Below are positions 1 through 13,500 of a stretch of DNA of 64,000 bases, piece after piece; position 1 is the stretch's first letter; each line of letters starts with the position of its first letter. The translations under genes and the position numbers were made by a program. This DNA comes from Camarhynchus parvulus (Eukaryota > Chordata > Aves > Passeriformes > Thraupidae), in the NCBI RefSeq assembly GCF_901933205.1, contig NC_044573.1, positions 50,215,493-50,279,492 of the forward strand, given 5' to 3'. The notes beneath the pieces are model-generated. The model did no database searches, was not told where the DNA came from, and worked only from the letters and a program-made list of their open reading frames with translations.

Positions 1-2969
1 TGCTTTGTTATTTCAATATCATTTTACATCTGTTACATAGACACTTGCCTGGCTCTCTCACCAATGAAAACACATTAGTCTCCAATTGTTCTGGGGCAGA
101 CACATGGAGCAGTCTCCCATTTATACATGCCTCAAAAAATACTGGTCATCCAAGAGATCCTCAGGAGGTGAGTCAGTGATCTATCACAGTCCACAAGCAT
201 GAATTTAGTAGACAATATAGCCAAATTCAGAGTGAGGGGCAAACCTGGCTTCAGGGAGTCTGGGAGATGTGTCAGACCAGTGGCTGGAGACCCACTTGGC
301 TTGTGGTGGGCACCTCATCTTGGGGAGAGCTGTGGAGCGAGTGGGGGTGAGCAGAGAGGGGCCAATGCCACGGCTGAGACCACGGGCACAGGTAAGATAA
401 CATAATAGGGTCTCTCTTTCAAGGATGAGTTTTGGCAGGAGTATCCTGCCTGCCCCCTTCTCTGAGACCTTGCACTGAGTAGAGGGAGTGCAGGGCAAGG
501 CACTGCAGACACCACAAAGCAGAGCAGCCTGTTTCTTCCTTCAGACCATGGCAAATATTGACAGAAGGGCTTTAAGTTCAAGATCTCATTAGGCAGCTCT
601 ACAGAAGGGCACCTTCCTTTCCCTGCCCCAATTCTTCTTCTTCCTCTTTTCCATTAACCTTTCCTGTACCCAGGATCCTGACACTTTGTGCTTCAAGTGG
701 AGCAGCTGACTTGGCTCCTGGAGTCCCTCACACCATATAAGTGTCTATACCAGTGGGAAGTTTTCTGTTCCCCTCAGTTTTCCGAGAAGGACAGCTCTAG
801 GGAAGGTTGCAGCAGTTCCCTGAAAAAGAAAGATTATTACCTCTTATGTTTTCTTTATTTCAGGCATGTTCATACCCCACATGAGGAAAATTCCTAGTAA
901 AGTATGAAGATGGACATTTCACAGAGTCAAACTGGTGCCAAGACAGGCTTTTACGGATAAAGAATACTGTGCAGGATTTATTTTAGGGCGGTTTCTGATT
1001 AGCTGCTCATCACTATTATGTCTGGACCACAGCATTGGCAGTTTTGTATAGTCAGCTGTTTGGATAGCATGCTCATTATCCAAAGGTAATGGAAATGTGG
1101 GAAGAAATTACTCTAAGAAGTTCTTTTTTGTATCTTTTTTCTCTGTCTGATTATGTTCCTTTATTGCATATGCATTCTTTCTAAAATTAAGAAGGGTTTC
1201 TAAATGGATTCCCTGTCAGCAGCAGTAGAAATGGACCAAATTTTTAACTTTTTCCATAGATTTATGGGTATCTGGAACTCAAGGAAACATAGTATGAATA
1301 CATGGAATTTTTTTTATGCTGGTCTTTTCATATGTGATCCATAAATAAATAGCATTTGATTCTCTAGTCCTCATTTCCCTATCCACCAGTATCCATCTTC
1401 ATTTCCCAGTGGAAGCCAATGCCATTCACTTTGGCATGTTCTTTTTTGGGGTGGTATTTCTACATGGGAACCAGGATATGTGAGTCTGTATGGGGAGGGC
1501 AATGACGGTGACCAAAACTGGGAAATGCTCCTGGAGTCCACAGAGCAGACATAGGTTATGTCAATATCACACTATGGGGCACAGTTTAAGGCATTTCCCA
1601 GAAAATAGTCTGAAATTATTCTATTCAGGTCAGCTCCAGTTCTGGGGAAGCATGAGAGGGGATTGTTTGGTATTTTTAGGGCAAGCCCTTTACATGTTCC
1701 CTAACATTAATTTCATTTTTGGAATCTCTTCCTTGAGAAAGCAAATGAACAAATATATATGTCTGTGTGAAAGGTGATCTATGGGGCACACCTTAATTCA
1801 GAAGGTGTGTTTAAAAAGAAAGGTAGTTCCTTCTTCACTGAGCATTCACCAAGTATAAGCAAGGCAAGGTTTTGTAAGCACTATTTTCATTATTTTTAAG
1901 CCACTAATGCTAATTGGAGGAAGGACCAGGAATTTAGGGCGTTTCAAGTTGGAGCTGAAGAACTTGTGCTGACTTCTGTGAATGTAATTTTCTCCAATGT
2001 ACTGTGTTTGGCTCTGGTTGGGGTTATAAATCTTTCATTTTCACAAGCACTAAATTCACTGACAAATTTTTAAAAGTACCTTTCATTTTTTTCTGAATGT
2101 TGTGTCACAGAGGAAAGTTGAAGACATGAGAAATGCTTGGGCTAAATGCCTCCTTTGGAGTAGCTGATTTGGGTGAAATATCTAAGGAATGTTAATCCTT
2201 TTAGTTTTAGTCATGTTTACAACCGGCCATTTTAAAGTGATGCGATGTGAAAATTCAGCTGCCACTAAGCATGTTATATCTCCAGATGATGGAGAATGAT
2301 TTGTCAAATCATTACCCAGTATCCTCTGAAGCTCTCATCATTGTGTGATGTTGCCAGGCTTGCAGTAATTCACAAATGCAGTGAGGTTCCTTCAGAGAGC
2401 CCTGCAAACCACCACTCACAGGTAGTGAAATCTGACACGATCCTTGTAGGCTTTTGTTTACCCTCCACATGCACTAATAAATCCTCAGCAAGCTCTTGTT
2501 TACAGTTGGAGGAAAGGTGGTTTTTGAAGATAGCAGGGTCACACAATCCATGGTACTGCTGCCCCTTTTAACTTCAGACTGGAGCAATCCATGTCAAGCC
2601 TCCCTGAAGGATACTGCACTACAAAATGCAGCAGTAAAAAGACAATACTTGGACATTTAAGAAGTCAAGGATTTAAAGAAGCAACCAAAATCAATTGGAC
2701 CTTGATCTAATGGGTCTGAAAACAGACACAGAGAAGCTTCAGGCACTTTGACTTGAAAAGTACATTGTGCAGTGTAGCTGGTGTCTTTTATGTTTGGCAG
2801 GTGGAAAGATCTTTAATGTGTCTAGAAAGCAATGTTCATATGTATTCTCAGCCTCATGGCCTCCCCTTGTACTGCTGCCTGGAAGGACATACATACTCCT
2901 TGAAAAAGAATGATGAATTACCTCTTTCCTTATTTCTGGGCCTGCACTGATATGGAAACCCTGATGGCT
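1..2969. other. Unique AT-rich non-coding DNA
   Basis: No gene, RNA gene or repeat was recognised. Open frames here are at most 97 codons, overlap on both strands and give no familiar protein. A pyrimidine tract plus AG near 853-863 resembles a splice acceptor but leads into no long frame. Confidence 0.7.
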
Positions 2970-3030
2970 CGAGTGAATTACTTTACTTCAACTAATTACT
3001 CTGATTTCACCAGTAATTAGGCCACTTGTG
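2970..3030. promoter_or_regulatory. Paired inverted TAATTA motifs
   Basis: CTAATTACT at 2,992-3,000 and its exact reverse complement AGTAATTAG at 3,012-3,020 are separated by 11 bp, with a further GAATTACTT at 2,976. The two TAATTA cores fit paired homeodomain binding, or simply a short hairpin. Confidence 0.3.
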
Positions 3031-5169
3031 GGGGGTGCCTGGCATTCAGGCACCCTCCAAAGGTGCTCTATCACTCCCCTCCACAAGAGGACATGGGCGA
3101 GAAAATATAATAAGGGGTTCATGAGTTGAAATAAGGTCCAAGAGCGATCACATACTGAATACCATCACAGGAAAAAATGACTCATCTTTGGGGTATTATT
3201 TGAATTTATTACTGACAAAATCAGAGCAGGATAATGAGAAGTAAAATGAATCTTAAAACCACCTTCCTCTCGACCCCTCCCTGCTTCCCAGCTCTACCTC
3301 CTCCCCTTTGGCAGCACAGGGTGACAGGGAATGGGGTCACAGTACATCACACGTTGCTCCTGCCTCTGCCCAGGGACAAGAGTCCTTCTTGCATGAAAGG
3401 CTTTGCTAAGGCTGTGTTCAATCTGAAATGCTTTCTTTGTACTTTGATGAAGTTCAAATGCAGATATGAACCAAATATGTGATGCTGCCGGTTCAGAAGC
3501 TGTGGTCTCCTGAAGAAGCCACATTATTGGACATATTAAAATATTCATGACACTGTGATTCTTTCTGTCTGTTCTTTGAATTATTTCTCACCATGTCTTA
3601 GATTGTCCATCTTGATTTCCTGTTTAGGTTAAACTGCTAGACAGAAGCTCAAAATATGTGGATACATATTTTTCTCAAAGACTTTTGTTTTGTTTTGTTT
3701 TGTTTTGTTTTAATTAAAAATGAAATCCAGTCAGTAGTACTCATTACAGACTTTTGCAATGCAGACACCCTGACTCTCTTGAAGTTTGTGGAGAAAAACA
3801 GATATTCCCAGAAGGCAATTCACTTGGCTTGTGTGGATGCTTACTCTGGGACGTGATTGGTGCTTTAAAAGTTCCTTTTTTTAAAATGGATTGTAAAAGA
3901 CCCTATATGATTAACTAAGACTGGTACTTCATACTTCTAAGTCATAGATGTCTAAAGTCTTATCAACCTTAACCTAAAGTTGCCCTATATGCAAGGAAAA
4001 TAGCACATGATTGGAGTAAAGGATTGGAATTAATGTGGGTGTTTTTTTTTAGTTCTAGCATTATTTTTCTGAATTTAAGTTTTGCCATGTCTGTATAAGG
4101 ACAATATAATAACAATTGAGTAGGTGCATTGTGTGTTAGGTCCTCTGCACCTACAAAAGGTGTAGTTCCTAGTAATAGAAATTTTCTTTTGCAAAATTGT
4201 AGACAAAACTTAAATGTAATTGCATATAACATATCTATTAAAATCCCATATATAAAAAAATAGAACACAGGGAAAAAACACATTCATGCAGGTGTAGCCT
4301 AGACTAACCTGCAAAAATAGCAGTTTGAAAATTAAAAAGTCAATAGTGGAATCAAAAATTTCTTCAATGGTGGTATGTTTGTAATGATTTTTGCATTCAG
4401 TTCAGCTTAAAGGGGAGCTGGATTCTAGTCTGAGGTCCCTCCTCTAGGTGGTCTCTGAAATAATCAATTATTTTTTTCCCCAGAAGTTCAGTCCACTGTT
4501 TCTTGTGCATGCTAACTCTCCAGTAACTCCCTGCAAAATTCAGAGTTCACTCTGAGGTGAGGTAACTTTATAAATTGCAACCTGGCACTTTGCATTTCCA
4601 GACAGATTTTATTGGCATAGCACTACAAAATCATAGAAATCTGCTCTTGCTTACCTGTAAAGCATCAGCCAGAAAGGGTGGCTGATATTTTTTCATCATA
4701 AATACTCACTTAGTTTTTAATCTATCAATAAGAATTAGCAGGATACCCACATGAATATTGGGAACCCTTCTTCAAAGCTGTTCTTCAAGAGGCTAAATGC
4801 ATGCAGCCTGCCTTTCAACCACTCCACAATTGCATTGATTATGTCTCAACGAGGAGACACTTGGCACTTAATTTGTGAAAAGCTTTTTGTCTGAGTTATG
4901 TTATGTTTATTATAACAGTACTATAACATTCTTTAGTCCTGCAGATTTACAGTGTAATTTGATGGAGGAACTTCTGGCAGCAACCCACACACATTGTTCC
5001 TCCTCTTTTCAGGGTGTTTCTCACGTTGCAGAGAAAAAAGAAAAGTTGTGAAAGTTTCTGCGTGGAGCAGCCCTGCTTTTATCAGGGAAAGGATATTCCT
5101 TCACTGCACATTCCATAACAACCTAAGTATGCACAAAACATGAGTGTGCACTGGGCTTAGTGGCATGTT
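3031..5169. other. Unique non-coding DNA
   Basis: Apart from the TTTTG repeat at 3,683, nothing is recognised. Overlapping short frames on both strands are consistent with chance. Confidence 0.7.
3683..3711. repeat. TTTTG pentanucleotide repeat
   Basis: Five consecutive TTTTG units ending in TTTT. Confidence 0.95.
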
Positions 5170-5450
5170 AGAGGGCTGTTGATATGTAATATTAATTGAT
5201 GTGTGAGACTGGACTGTACTAATTGAACTGATTACATAATTAACTGCAACAAAAGTGAATTGTTTGCATTACCTGTGTTTGGAATTTGTAAATTTGCTGT
5301 GGGTATTTTAGACAGATAATTTTCAAGCTATGTGCTGTTTGTAGATTGTCAGTTTTAACTACTCACTTTTCAGGGCTTGAATTAATCATGAGGTTCAGTT
5401 TCTGTTCTTTAATTGGATGACTGAAGCCTTTTAACAAATGATTTTTTTTT
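5170..5450. promoter_or_regulatory. Candidate conserved non-coding element, homeodomain-motif rich
   Basis: This is a unique AT-rich stretch densely packed with TAATT/ATTAA cores: TATTAATTGAT (5,191), ACTAATTGAAC (5,218), ATAATTAACTG (5,237), GAATTAATCATG (5,380) and TTAATTGGATG (5,409). Unique AT-rich blocks with many such cores are common in vertebrate conserved enhancers near developmental genes. Conservation cannot be tested here, so this is a hypothesis. Confidence 0.3.
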
Positions 5451-8400
5451 CTGGAGGACCCACTTCAGTTTTTAAGATTCAGAAACTTTTAAAATGAAAT
5501 TGTCATTTCAATATTCGTGCATAATGCATATTATAAGCACAAATCTAGTGTATTGAATTCAAGCTGTGTGCTAGATAAAGCACTTTGGGGATCTTTTCCC
5601 ATCATTCAGCTTTAATTAATATACCTACATCTTGATAATGATTGTATATGTCAAAGATCTATTAGAGATAAAGATAATTCACTGTGCAAGAAATATGTTT
5701 GTGAAGCTCTTCTTTTCATGTTAGAGAGTATCTGGAAAATGGATACTAAACCCTTAAACACTGACATCCAATAACCATCTCAATATGGCTCTGGAAAATG
5801 TGTCAGACGGAACAAGTAATTAGTAAGTGGCATGAACAAAGAAAAATCACTCCTAGTTAAGTAGAATATTGTAAATAATGGATTTTATTCAAACAAGCAA
5901 GGTTCTGAATTACTATAAAGTAAATATCAATTATTCATTTAGTTTAATATTTTATTGCATCCCTCATAAACATTTACATTAGAACAGCAGTGAGCGTACC
6001 CTAGAGATTCAGGCTGAGCAAACAAGCTCCCTTCCTGCTTCCCAGGCTTACAGCCTGACTGTCCATCACCATGCAAACCCTGGATGAAACAAGTTGAAAA
6101 TGGTACCACTTGCTGAAACTCCAAGTAGTGCCAAGCTGCTCCATCATGCAGGGACCCAAAGGAGTATCTGGAACTCTAGCACCTTGCTTAGCATGAGATG
6201 CCTGGTATAATAATCTCATTTAGATGGTGTGTTTTTTCTAGAAGTGAAGCAGCATGAACAGAAGTCTTATAAGCACCTCTATATGATATTTTTGAAGAAT
6301 CAGACCGAGAGATTACTGACTTCCAAGAGTTTTTCTGTAAGAGAAAAGAGTGACTGAGGGTGAAGGACGCTGATATATTCTTGTTTAGGGCAAAAGGGTC
6401 TAGAGTTAGATGAAACCCTTGCACAGGGGCTCTGTGTCTGGGTGAAATGTCTCTGGAAAGCTGCCAGAGGGAAAGCTCCAGGGACTTTTATACTTTCCTA
6501 CCATTGTCTGAGCCCTACTTGGAGAGGATTGACTCTGAGGATATGCAGATTGTTCAGTTTTTGTGGCTTTATTTTACCAGCATTTTCATTGCTATACCTG
6601 TATTTCAGGTTGCAGCTTAATATAACCTCACTTAGTGCTGGAAACCACCTAGCCATTACTGAATTGACTTCCACAAAGCCTGCTTTATTTTGCTTCTTTA
6701 TTTTGCTTCTTAATTAAGGCTAGTTAGAGAATATCTGAACAATAATTCAGTCAGCTGGCTGTGTAGATGCGCCACTAACCAGGGTATTAAGTCGTGGCGA
6801 TTGTCTTAGCCATGTTTTGCAACACCTACAAATATGCTGTAAGAAATTGACTTAGGCAAGATATTCACTTCTCATGGGTCATTACACAGGCATGGCATAA
6901 CAAGCTTCCATCAGTATCAAGTAGGACCAGCAGTTAGGTAATGCTGAATACCATGCTCAACTTTACTTAAACTATCCCTTGATTAATTTGGAACACTTTC
7001 ATGGGGATGCAATTCCTTAGTACAGTATATTTTAGTTTTAAATTTTAATACCACCTTATTTAGCAGCCTTTTCCCCCAAGTTTTCAGGCTTCAAATCTCC
7101 ATTTTAATGCATGTGATATACTGCAAAATAAAAATAAATGAGATTGAAGGAGCAGCTAGTTTGAGTGAAATTCTGGACAAAACATCCTGAGAATAAGAGA
7201 AAGCATCCTTCTGGCAATCTTGTAGAATGACGTTATCATTAAGTACTTATTCCAGAAGAAGTAGCTAAGTAATCTGGACAAGTCACTTGATGCTTCACTG
7301 TTTGACTTCTGTGACTGAGGGCCAGAGTTTCACAGGGTGTGTGACCCTAAAGTTGCAGGAAGGTATTTCAGAGGTTCTGCCAGAGTTTGCAAATAAATAT
7401 TTAAGCACCTAACTTTCATGGAAAACCTCAATCTGAAGATTCTTGGAAAAAACAAGGGTGTCTTCACAAGATCTTCATGCCCTTTGGATTGCTCTCCCAG
7501 CAACATAGTCAGAGAGAGATTAAATTTTCTATCAGAATTATGTGTTTATATGGTAGCACAGTAATCTTTAAAAAGCCCCTTACCCTGAGTGCAAGCTGCA
7601 CTGTTTGATGGAGCTCTAGATTGACACCAACCCAAGAGCCAAGAGATCTGGGCTCTGAACCTGACTCCACTCCCTGCTTCTCTGGGTAAACATGAAGGAG
7701 CCAACTAGACCAACACTATGGTAAGAAGCCAAATTATTTTGACTGTCTTCTTTTCCAGTCTTTTGGATTTATCTGATTAACTTATTCCATCTAGTTCTGA
7801 AGCTTTTATGAGTGAATTTTTCATATCTTAAGCTCCATGGCACGTGAAATGATCATGACTACATGTTTAACTATCATTACTTGGCAATGATTTACCATGG
7901 CACAGAAAGTTCTCCACCATAATCGTAAGAAAAGTGAATCTATTCTGAGGAATCAGCTTTCACTCAATTCACTAAAGACTGGGTGTCAACTGGACAAATA
8001 AAATTAAATTCACTGTAAAAGCTCTTGTCTGAGATGTATTTTTCCCCCTGGGATTAATTTTGTTATTATTCCATTTGAATGAGACAAAATGCCCTTTGGG
8101 TAACACTTTATAATTCAGTTGTTTTAAAACACTCTTGTGGAACATTGCAGTGCCAGTATTTTATTGAAACAATGATATTTGGACAGCTGAAAATTGTGAA
8201 GATTTCATGGAAATAAAAATGGCTTGAAAATTCTGAATTTTTAAAAACTGGAGCAAGTGGGCACTGACAGTTGTCTGTGGGTGCCTGAGGATGCAGAGAT
8301 ACAGTTCCTGGGCTATTTTCTGTATTAAATCCTAAAAAGTGGTGAATAAAGAATGATGGACTGTTTCTCTTTTCAAGACAATACCAGGGTCATGAGAATG

Positions 8401-10502
8401 CCATACAAAAATTTGCATCAGCCATCAGGTCTAAAGAAGTCTTTGATACTGGAATTCTCACCTGCAGTTATTTTACTATCTCTTGTAATCTTCCTCCAAA
8501 GCTAAAATCTGTACAAGAGGCAAGTGTCCCTGCTGTCTGGTGGTGCACTGATAGGCGTGTGGTTTTATCCCTGCAGCACAATGAAGTGTGTTTTACACCC
8601 TTGAAGAAATATTGCCTGTCCATAGCACTATGTTATGCTTGAAGAGGGTGAATGAAAGAGGCAGACAATTTGACTGTGATAGGGAGAAAGAAAAAGGAAG
8701 GAAAGGCACCTCACTTCAAAATGGGAGGTGGCAGGAAGATGGATGAACTGAGGAAGATGCATTTGGGAAGGGAAATGAGTTCTTTCAAGATGAGTGACCA
8801 TGCTCTCCCTTTCATCTTGCTCACTGATTTCCTTAGGCTCACACTTCCCAAGCTCAGGTGACAGATGAAGCAGCCCATCCATGCACTTCCAGCTGGAGGA
8901 GCAAGGAAGAGAATTCAGAAGGGCAGAAGGCTGGGGAGATGCACCTTTGTGTCCCTCGCAGTGGCTAGCAAGGGGTGAAGTCTCATTTTCACCACAGGTG
9001 GGGTACAGCAGCCCTTGATCACCAGCATCTGTGCTGTGGGTGCCATGGAAGGTGTGAGTGTGTTGGTCAAAGGTGTCCTGCAGCCTCCACTGCACCTTTG
9101 TGTGGGGAGAGCTCTGCCATGGCTGCGTCCAGTTGGGAGGGCAGAAGAGACAGCATGGATGTGGCAATCAGGACATCATTTCTGCAAGGTGCTCGGACAT
9201 TTATCTGAACCCAAGCATTTAACAATGTGCAAAGAGTGGACCCATTACTGAAGTATCCCTGAGAGCTGGGTGTGCCTTTCCAATTCTGTTTCTTCTTGGG
9301 TGAAAGTGGGAGAGCAACTTTCCTTTTTTTTTTTTTTTCATGTTCACTTCAGTAAATACTTCAGATAGAGACCATTCCTATTTTGTTTGTGGTGTTATTC
9401 AGTAAGTTTAGTTGTTTGTTAGGCAAGCTGAAATTCTTCCATGGTGAAAGACCTTCTGCCAAGTATTAATGTTTTGAAAATATATTTTCAAAATTTTTGT
9501 ATTTTTGTATTTTGTATAATACAAGACTTTTGTGCATAATTGTATTAATTTGGCACTGCAAGTTCAAGGACAAGCTTGCCAACTCAGTATTCCTGGAATA
9601 ATAAAAATAAAATATGTGATTTCTTAAGATTCTGTTTTCAATATATATTTTGAGGACCTCATCTTAAACTAACAAGATGATGTAACCTGTTTTTGTCTCT
9701 TCCTCAGCAGATGTGCCTCAGGGCAAAGGTTGGTGTTCAAAGAAAGATTTTATTTTTTAAAAACAAAGTTGATTGTAACATGAACTGCCTAATCTTAAGA
9801 AGCCTTAACAGGATGTTTGGTGAATGTGAAAAATGTTAATTTACAACCAATGCCTGTGATATCCCGAAGAGTCTCGGTCAAGAGCACATTCTTATTAGCT
9901 TTAGAAGGCCTATATTTGCTTAAATTAATTTTAAGATCAACTGAAATTTAAAATTCCTGAAGCTGACTAATGCTATTCTTTCTAAAGACTGTGTGCTACT
10001 GGCATTATGCTTGTAATGTGAAAGCTCTTTTACCTGGAATGTAAGCACATGAGAATGAGAAAAGGCCCTTCTGAGTAAAAGAAATGAAAGATTATTGGTC
10101 TTTCACTCATTTAAAAAAAAAATCCCATTTAATCTGTGAAGGAGTGATGGGTATATTATCCTTAATGCTGGTCCCAGAAAACAACTAGGAGCTGCAATGC
10201 TGCAATGAACAATGACATTGGGTATATTGGTTATAATGGTGGATGTGTCACCAGTTTGGTGTGTTCTACCCTCTATACAGCTAGTCTGGCTGAAAGGTTT
10301 CATCAGCACTCAGGCATCTTGGTCCATTCCTGATGTTTGTCACACTGTTCTACTAGTCACAGTTGTTCTCCCTCTTCCTCTGTAGTTTTTATAGAGATAT
10401 TATTAAACTTTTATTTTTCAGAGATAAAAAGATAACTGAAAGAAACTCAATTATGATTTCAGGGTATTGGAGATTCTTCAAAATTTTTTTTCTAAACCAG
10501 AG
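5451..10502. other. Unique non-coding DNA with one longer chance frame
   Basis: No gene is recognised. The longest open frame of the window (179 codons, minus strand, 8,628-9,167) lies here. It has no recognisable domain, is low in complexity in places (His/Pro/Ser-rich), and is overlapped by plus-strand frames at 8,652-9,251 over a locally GC- and purine-rich stretch. It is more likely chance than a gene. The MIR-like trace is at 7,262. Confidence 0.65.
7262..7315 (+). repeat. MIR-like SINE core trace
   Basis: About 50 bp resembles the conserved core of MIR-class SINEs: 'gtagctaagtaatctggaca' followed by 'agtcacttgatgcttcactg', compared with the remembered core TAGCTGTGTGACCTTGGGCA and AGTCACTTAACCTCTCTGTG. 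The tRNA-like head and LINE-derived tail are not recognisable around it. A second weakly similar stretch lies at 7,640-7,690. Chance similarity cannot be excluded. Confidence 0.35.
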
Positions 10503-10508
10503 GCGCGC

Positions 10509-10555
<47 letters not shown>
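10503..10555. repeat. Alternating GC/TA dinucleotide tract
   Basis: Fifty-three bases of strict purine-pyrimidine alternation: GCGCGCGT at 10,503-10,510, then an unbroken AT dinucleotide run to 10,555. It is followed by a decayed A/T/G-rich tail to about 10,580. Such tracts are length-polymorphic and can adopt Z-DNA or cruciform structure. Confidence 0.97.
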
Positions 10556-10561
<6 letters not shown>

Positions 10562-13500
10562 ATATATGTGTATGTATGTAGTACAGTCCAAGATGGCATA
10601 ATAGTCAGGTTTTGTGAGTTTTTAGAATGACTCATACAACTCATTCAGCACATACAGATAACTCCTTGATATCCCATTACAAAATTGTGTAATCTCTGGT
10701 AGGCCCCTCCAAGCCCCCAGTTACCATGTGTGCACACACACCCCACCTCCAGCGAAGCAGGTGCACCACAAATATTTTAGCCAACAGCTCCTCTTTCTCC
10801 ATTCTGCCACTTATACCTGTCAACCTGGTAATTTGCTAAATCCTATGTGAGTAGCTCAGAAGCTTTAGCACATCTTTTCCCCTTGATGATAGCAGAGTGC
10901 TACAAGTGATCATATGTCCATAAGATCAGGATAAAATATTCTATCACTTTTCCAACATCTTAACAGCTCTGCTTTCCCTAAGATTAGGGGGTGAAAGTGG
11001 CAACAATAATGAAACTGACATTTATGATAATGCCACATGCTGTCACTTAGAATCAGACATACTACAGGATTAGGAGTAAATGTTGTAAAAATGCCAGTGC
11101 CTTCCTATGTAGTGGGCCTGATTCCTTATTTTCTTCAGCCAGTATTAATTTGTGGACTTTCTTTATATGCCCAGCATTCAGGGATTTGTCATAGTCTGAA
11201 GGAAGTCAAGGCAGCTATAGCTCATGTCACATCCCACTAATTCTTGTCTGATGTGTTATTTTGGTTACAAGTTCTGGTATCTCTTCAGAGTGATTTTTTG
11301 GGTCTGTTTTACTTTGTCATCTGAAAATTGATTAAATCAGTTCTGGGTACCAGCAGGCTTTCTGCCATCCACGTGTCTACCAGAAAATAAAGCTTGCAGA
11401 TGTTCAGTCTCTTCAGCTGGAACTTCATATAGAAAGGCATTTGTAAGTTCTCATGTTGAAGGCTAAGCCTGAAAAAAAATTCTCAGTGATGTGAAGGGAG
11501 TTATTTGAAGGTTATCAGAATTTTCTCTTCTTTGTATTCTCTGTATGGGTTCTGAAAAGCACTGTATTATGCTCTGACACTGTAGAAACCTTCTATCACT
11601 CTGAAGCACTTAGACTGAATCTGGAGGAATTAGATTTAGCAATGACCAGCTCAATCTCTATTCTCTGTCTGATTTGGCTAAGTAAAGGCAACGTTTTCCA
11701 GGACTCCTTAGGGCTTTCCAGATGAAGTAGTATACAGTAGGGAAAACAGCACTATTTTTTGCTTTCAATAGGCCCAGCAAAATCATAAGTCACATCAGGT
11801 AGCTCTTTAAATTACATGCAGAGTGTGGAAATTGGTCTGGAAAGTAACAGCTTTTTTATTCAACAAACCTTGTCCTTTAGTGTGATGTGAGGGAGAAAGA
11901 GGAAATTAATCTATTTCTTCATGTGCATTGTGCATTGTCAACAGTCTAATACATTCCAATCAACTTCACCAATAATAAGGCACTGGAATTTGCTTATATG
12001 TGTGTATCAGAAAGAATAATTTGAAGCCAACAGGACTGCACAGGTATAAATGAGGAATTACCTTGGTCTGCAGCTCTCTTTGTTGAGGATGTTCAGTGAA
12101 ATGAAGTTCAGCTCCATTCTCAGAATCCAGCATGGTCTTTGCAAATTGATGGAAAAGGCATAATTAGAGTGAATGCATTTGATATGGAATTGGAAAGATG
12201 ATAAAAAATATTGCAATTTTTAGAGAGCAGCATTACAGTTTAATAATTGTGAGCAAGCTGTAAAAGACTGGGAATTTTGGTTCTAGTAAGGAAAGTAATT
12301 GATTGCAGATGGAGCGATCTGGGCAAAATACATATGTTGGCAGTAGCAGTTTTTAGATTCAGGGGTGCAGTGTTTGGGACTGTGCAGTGTGGTTATTCAG
12401 GTTTATAAGCACATTTTTATTAGAATGTAAATTTGAATGCCAAAGGCATAAGCCACACTGCTTTTAACCAAACCAAACAAAACTTCATTTGCCAAGAAGA
12501 TTTGAAAGAAGGCTTAAAAAACATTCCCCAGTATAGTGTGTGCTTTTCTTACTTTCTTGAAATATTTTTTCTCAGAAAATAAAGTTTCCTTCTCTTTTAT
12601 TTTTCAGGCTTCTTTCTGTGCCCTGGAGTGGCATAGTTCAAGTCCTTTGGTTTCCACTGGTGCTATTTCTTGCAACTCCTTATATGTAAATACATTGTAG
12701 TAGTCAAAATACTTCTTTCGCTCTTCTACTCCTCTGTTCCTTTATTTCTCCCTCATGTTCAGAATGGTATCTAGGGAAATAAATGAAGTGATTTGAGGCA
12801 GAATGTCTATTTGAATTGGAAACTCCTTAACAGATATTTTGTTCAGTCTAGAAGTCATCAATTAGACTTCGCTCCAGATTATTAAATCCTCACTGAAAAT
12901 GCAGGTTTACCTCTTTTTATAAGAAATTTGGAAAGAATACAAGCTTGGTCTCTTTTACTGCTAGTGACTATGACAAAAGCATGAGAAATTAAGACAGGAA
13001 TGAGAAAATGTCATCTTTGCAAAGAGGAATGGAAGACAACTGGGTGTAATTACTCTTGGTGCCTTGCTGGCAATATTTAATAAATAGTTTCATCAGTTAT
13101 TCTCACATAAACTGGCTATCATTTCTTCCTGCATGTTTCAGCTGAAAACATTTTACATATTTCTCTGTACTAATGAAAAAGATTGCACAAGGAGAAAGGC
13201 AGATTTTGGCAATGCCTAGTGTTGAGTGAATAGAAAGTAAAAAATAAAAATATTGCATTCAACATCTGGATTGGCCTCAGCAGAGTTGAAAGGAGTCCAA
13301 AATGTTTCCAGTCTTGTGTGCTGAGTACAAATGACATAGAAGTCATACTGGAAGGGAATATTTTAAGGGGAAAGCATTTTTTGGCATTCATATATCTTTA
13401 TTTCTTCAGCAGAGTGTTACTTTGAAGTTATAGGAGATAAGAAATTTTTAGAATTTGCCCTCATCTTATTCTGAATGATTAATATGTCTAAACACCATTA

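Noticed and set aside
8628..9167. 179-codon open frame on the minus strand, longest in the window
   Set aside because: No recognisable domain, His/Pro/Ser-rich, overlapped by plus-strand frames in a purine-skewed patch where stops are locally rare. A frame of this size is not surprising by chance in 64 kb read six ways.
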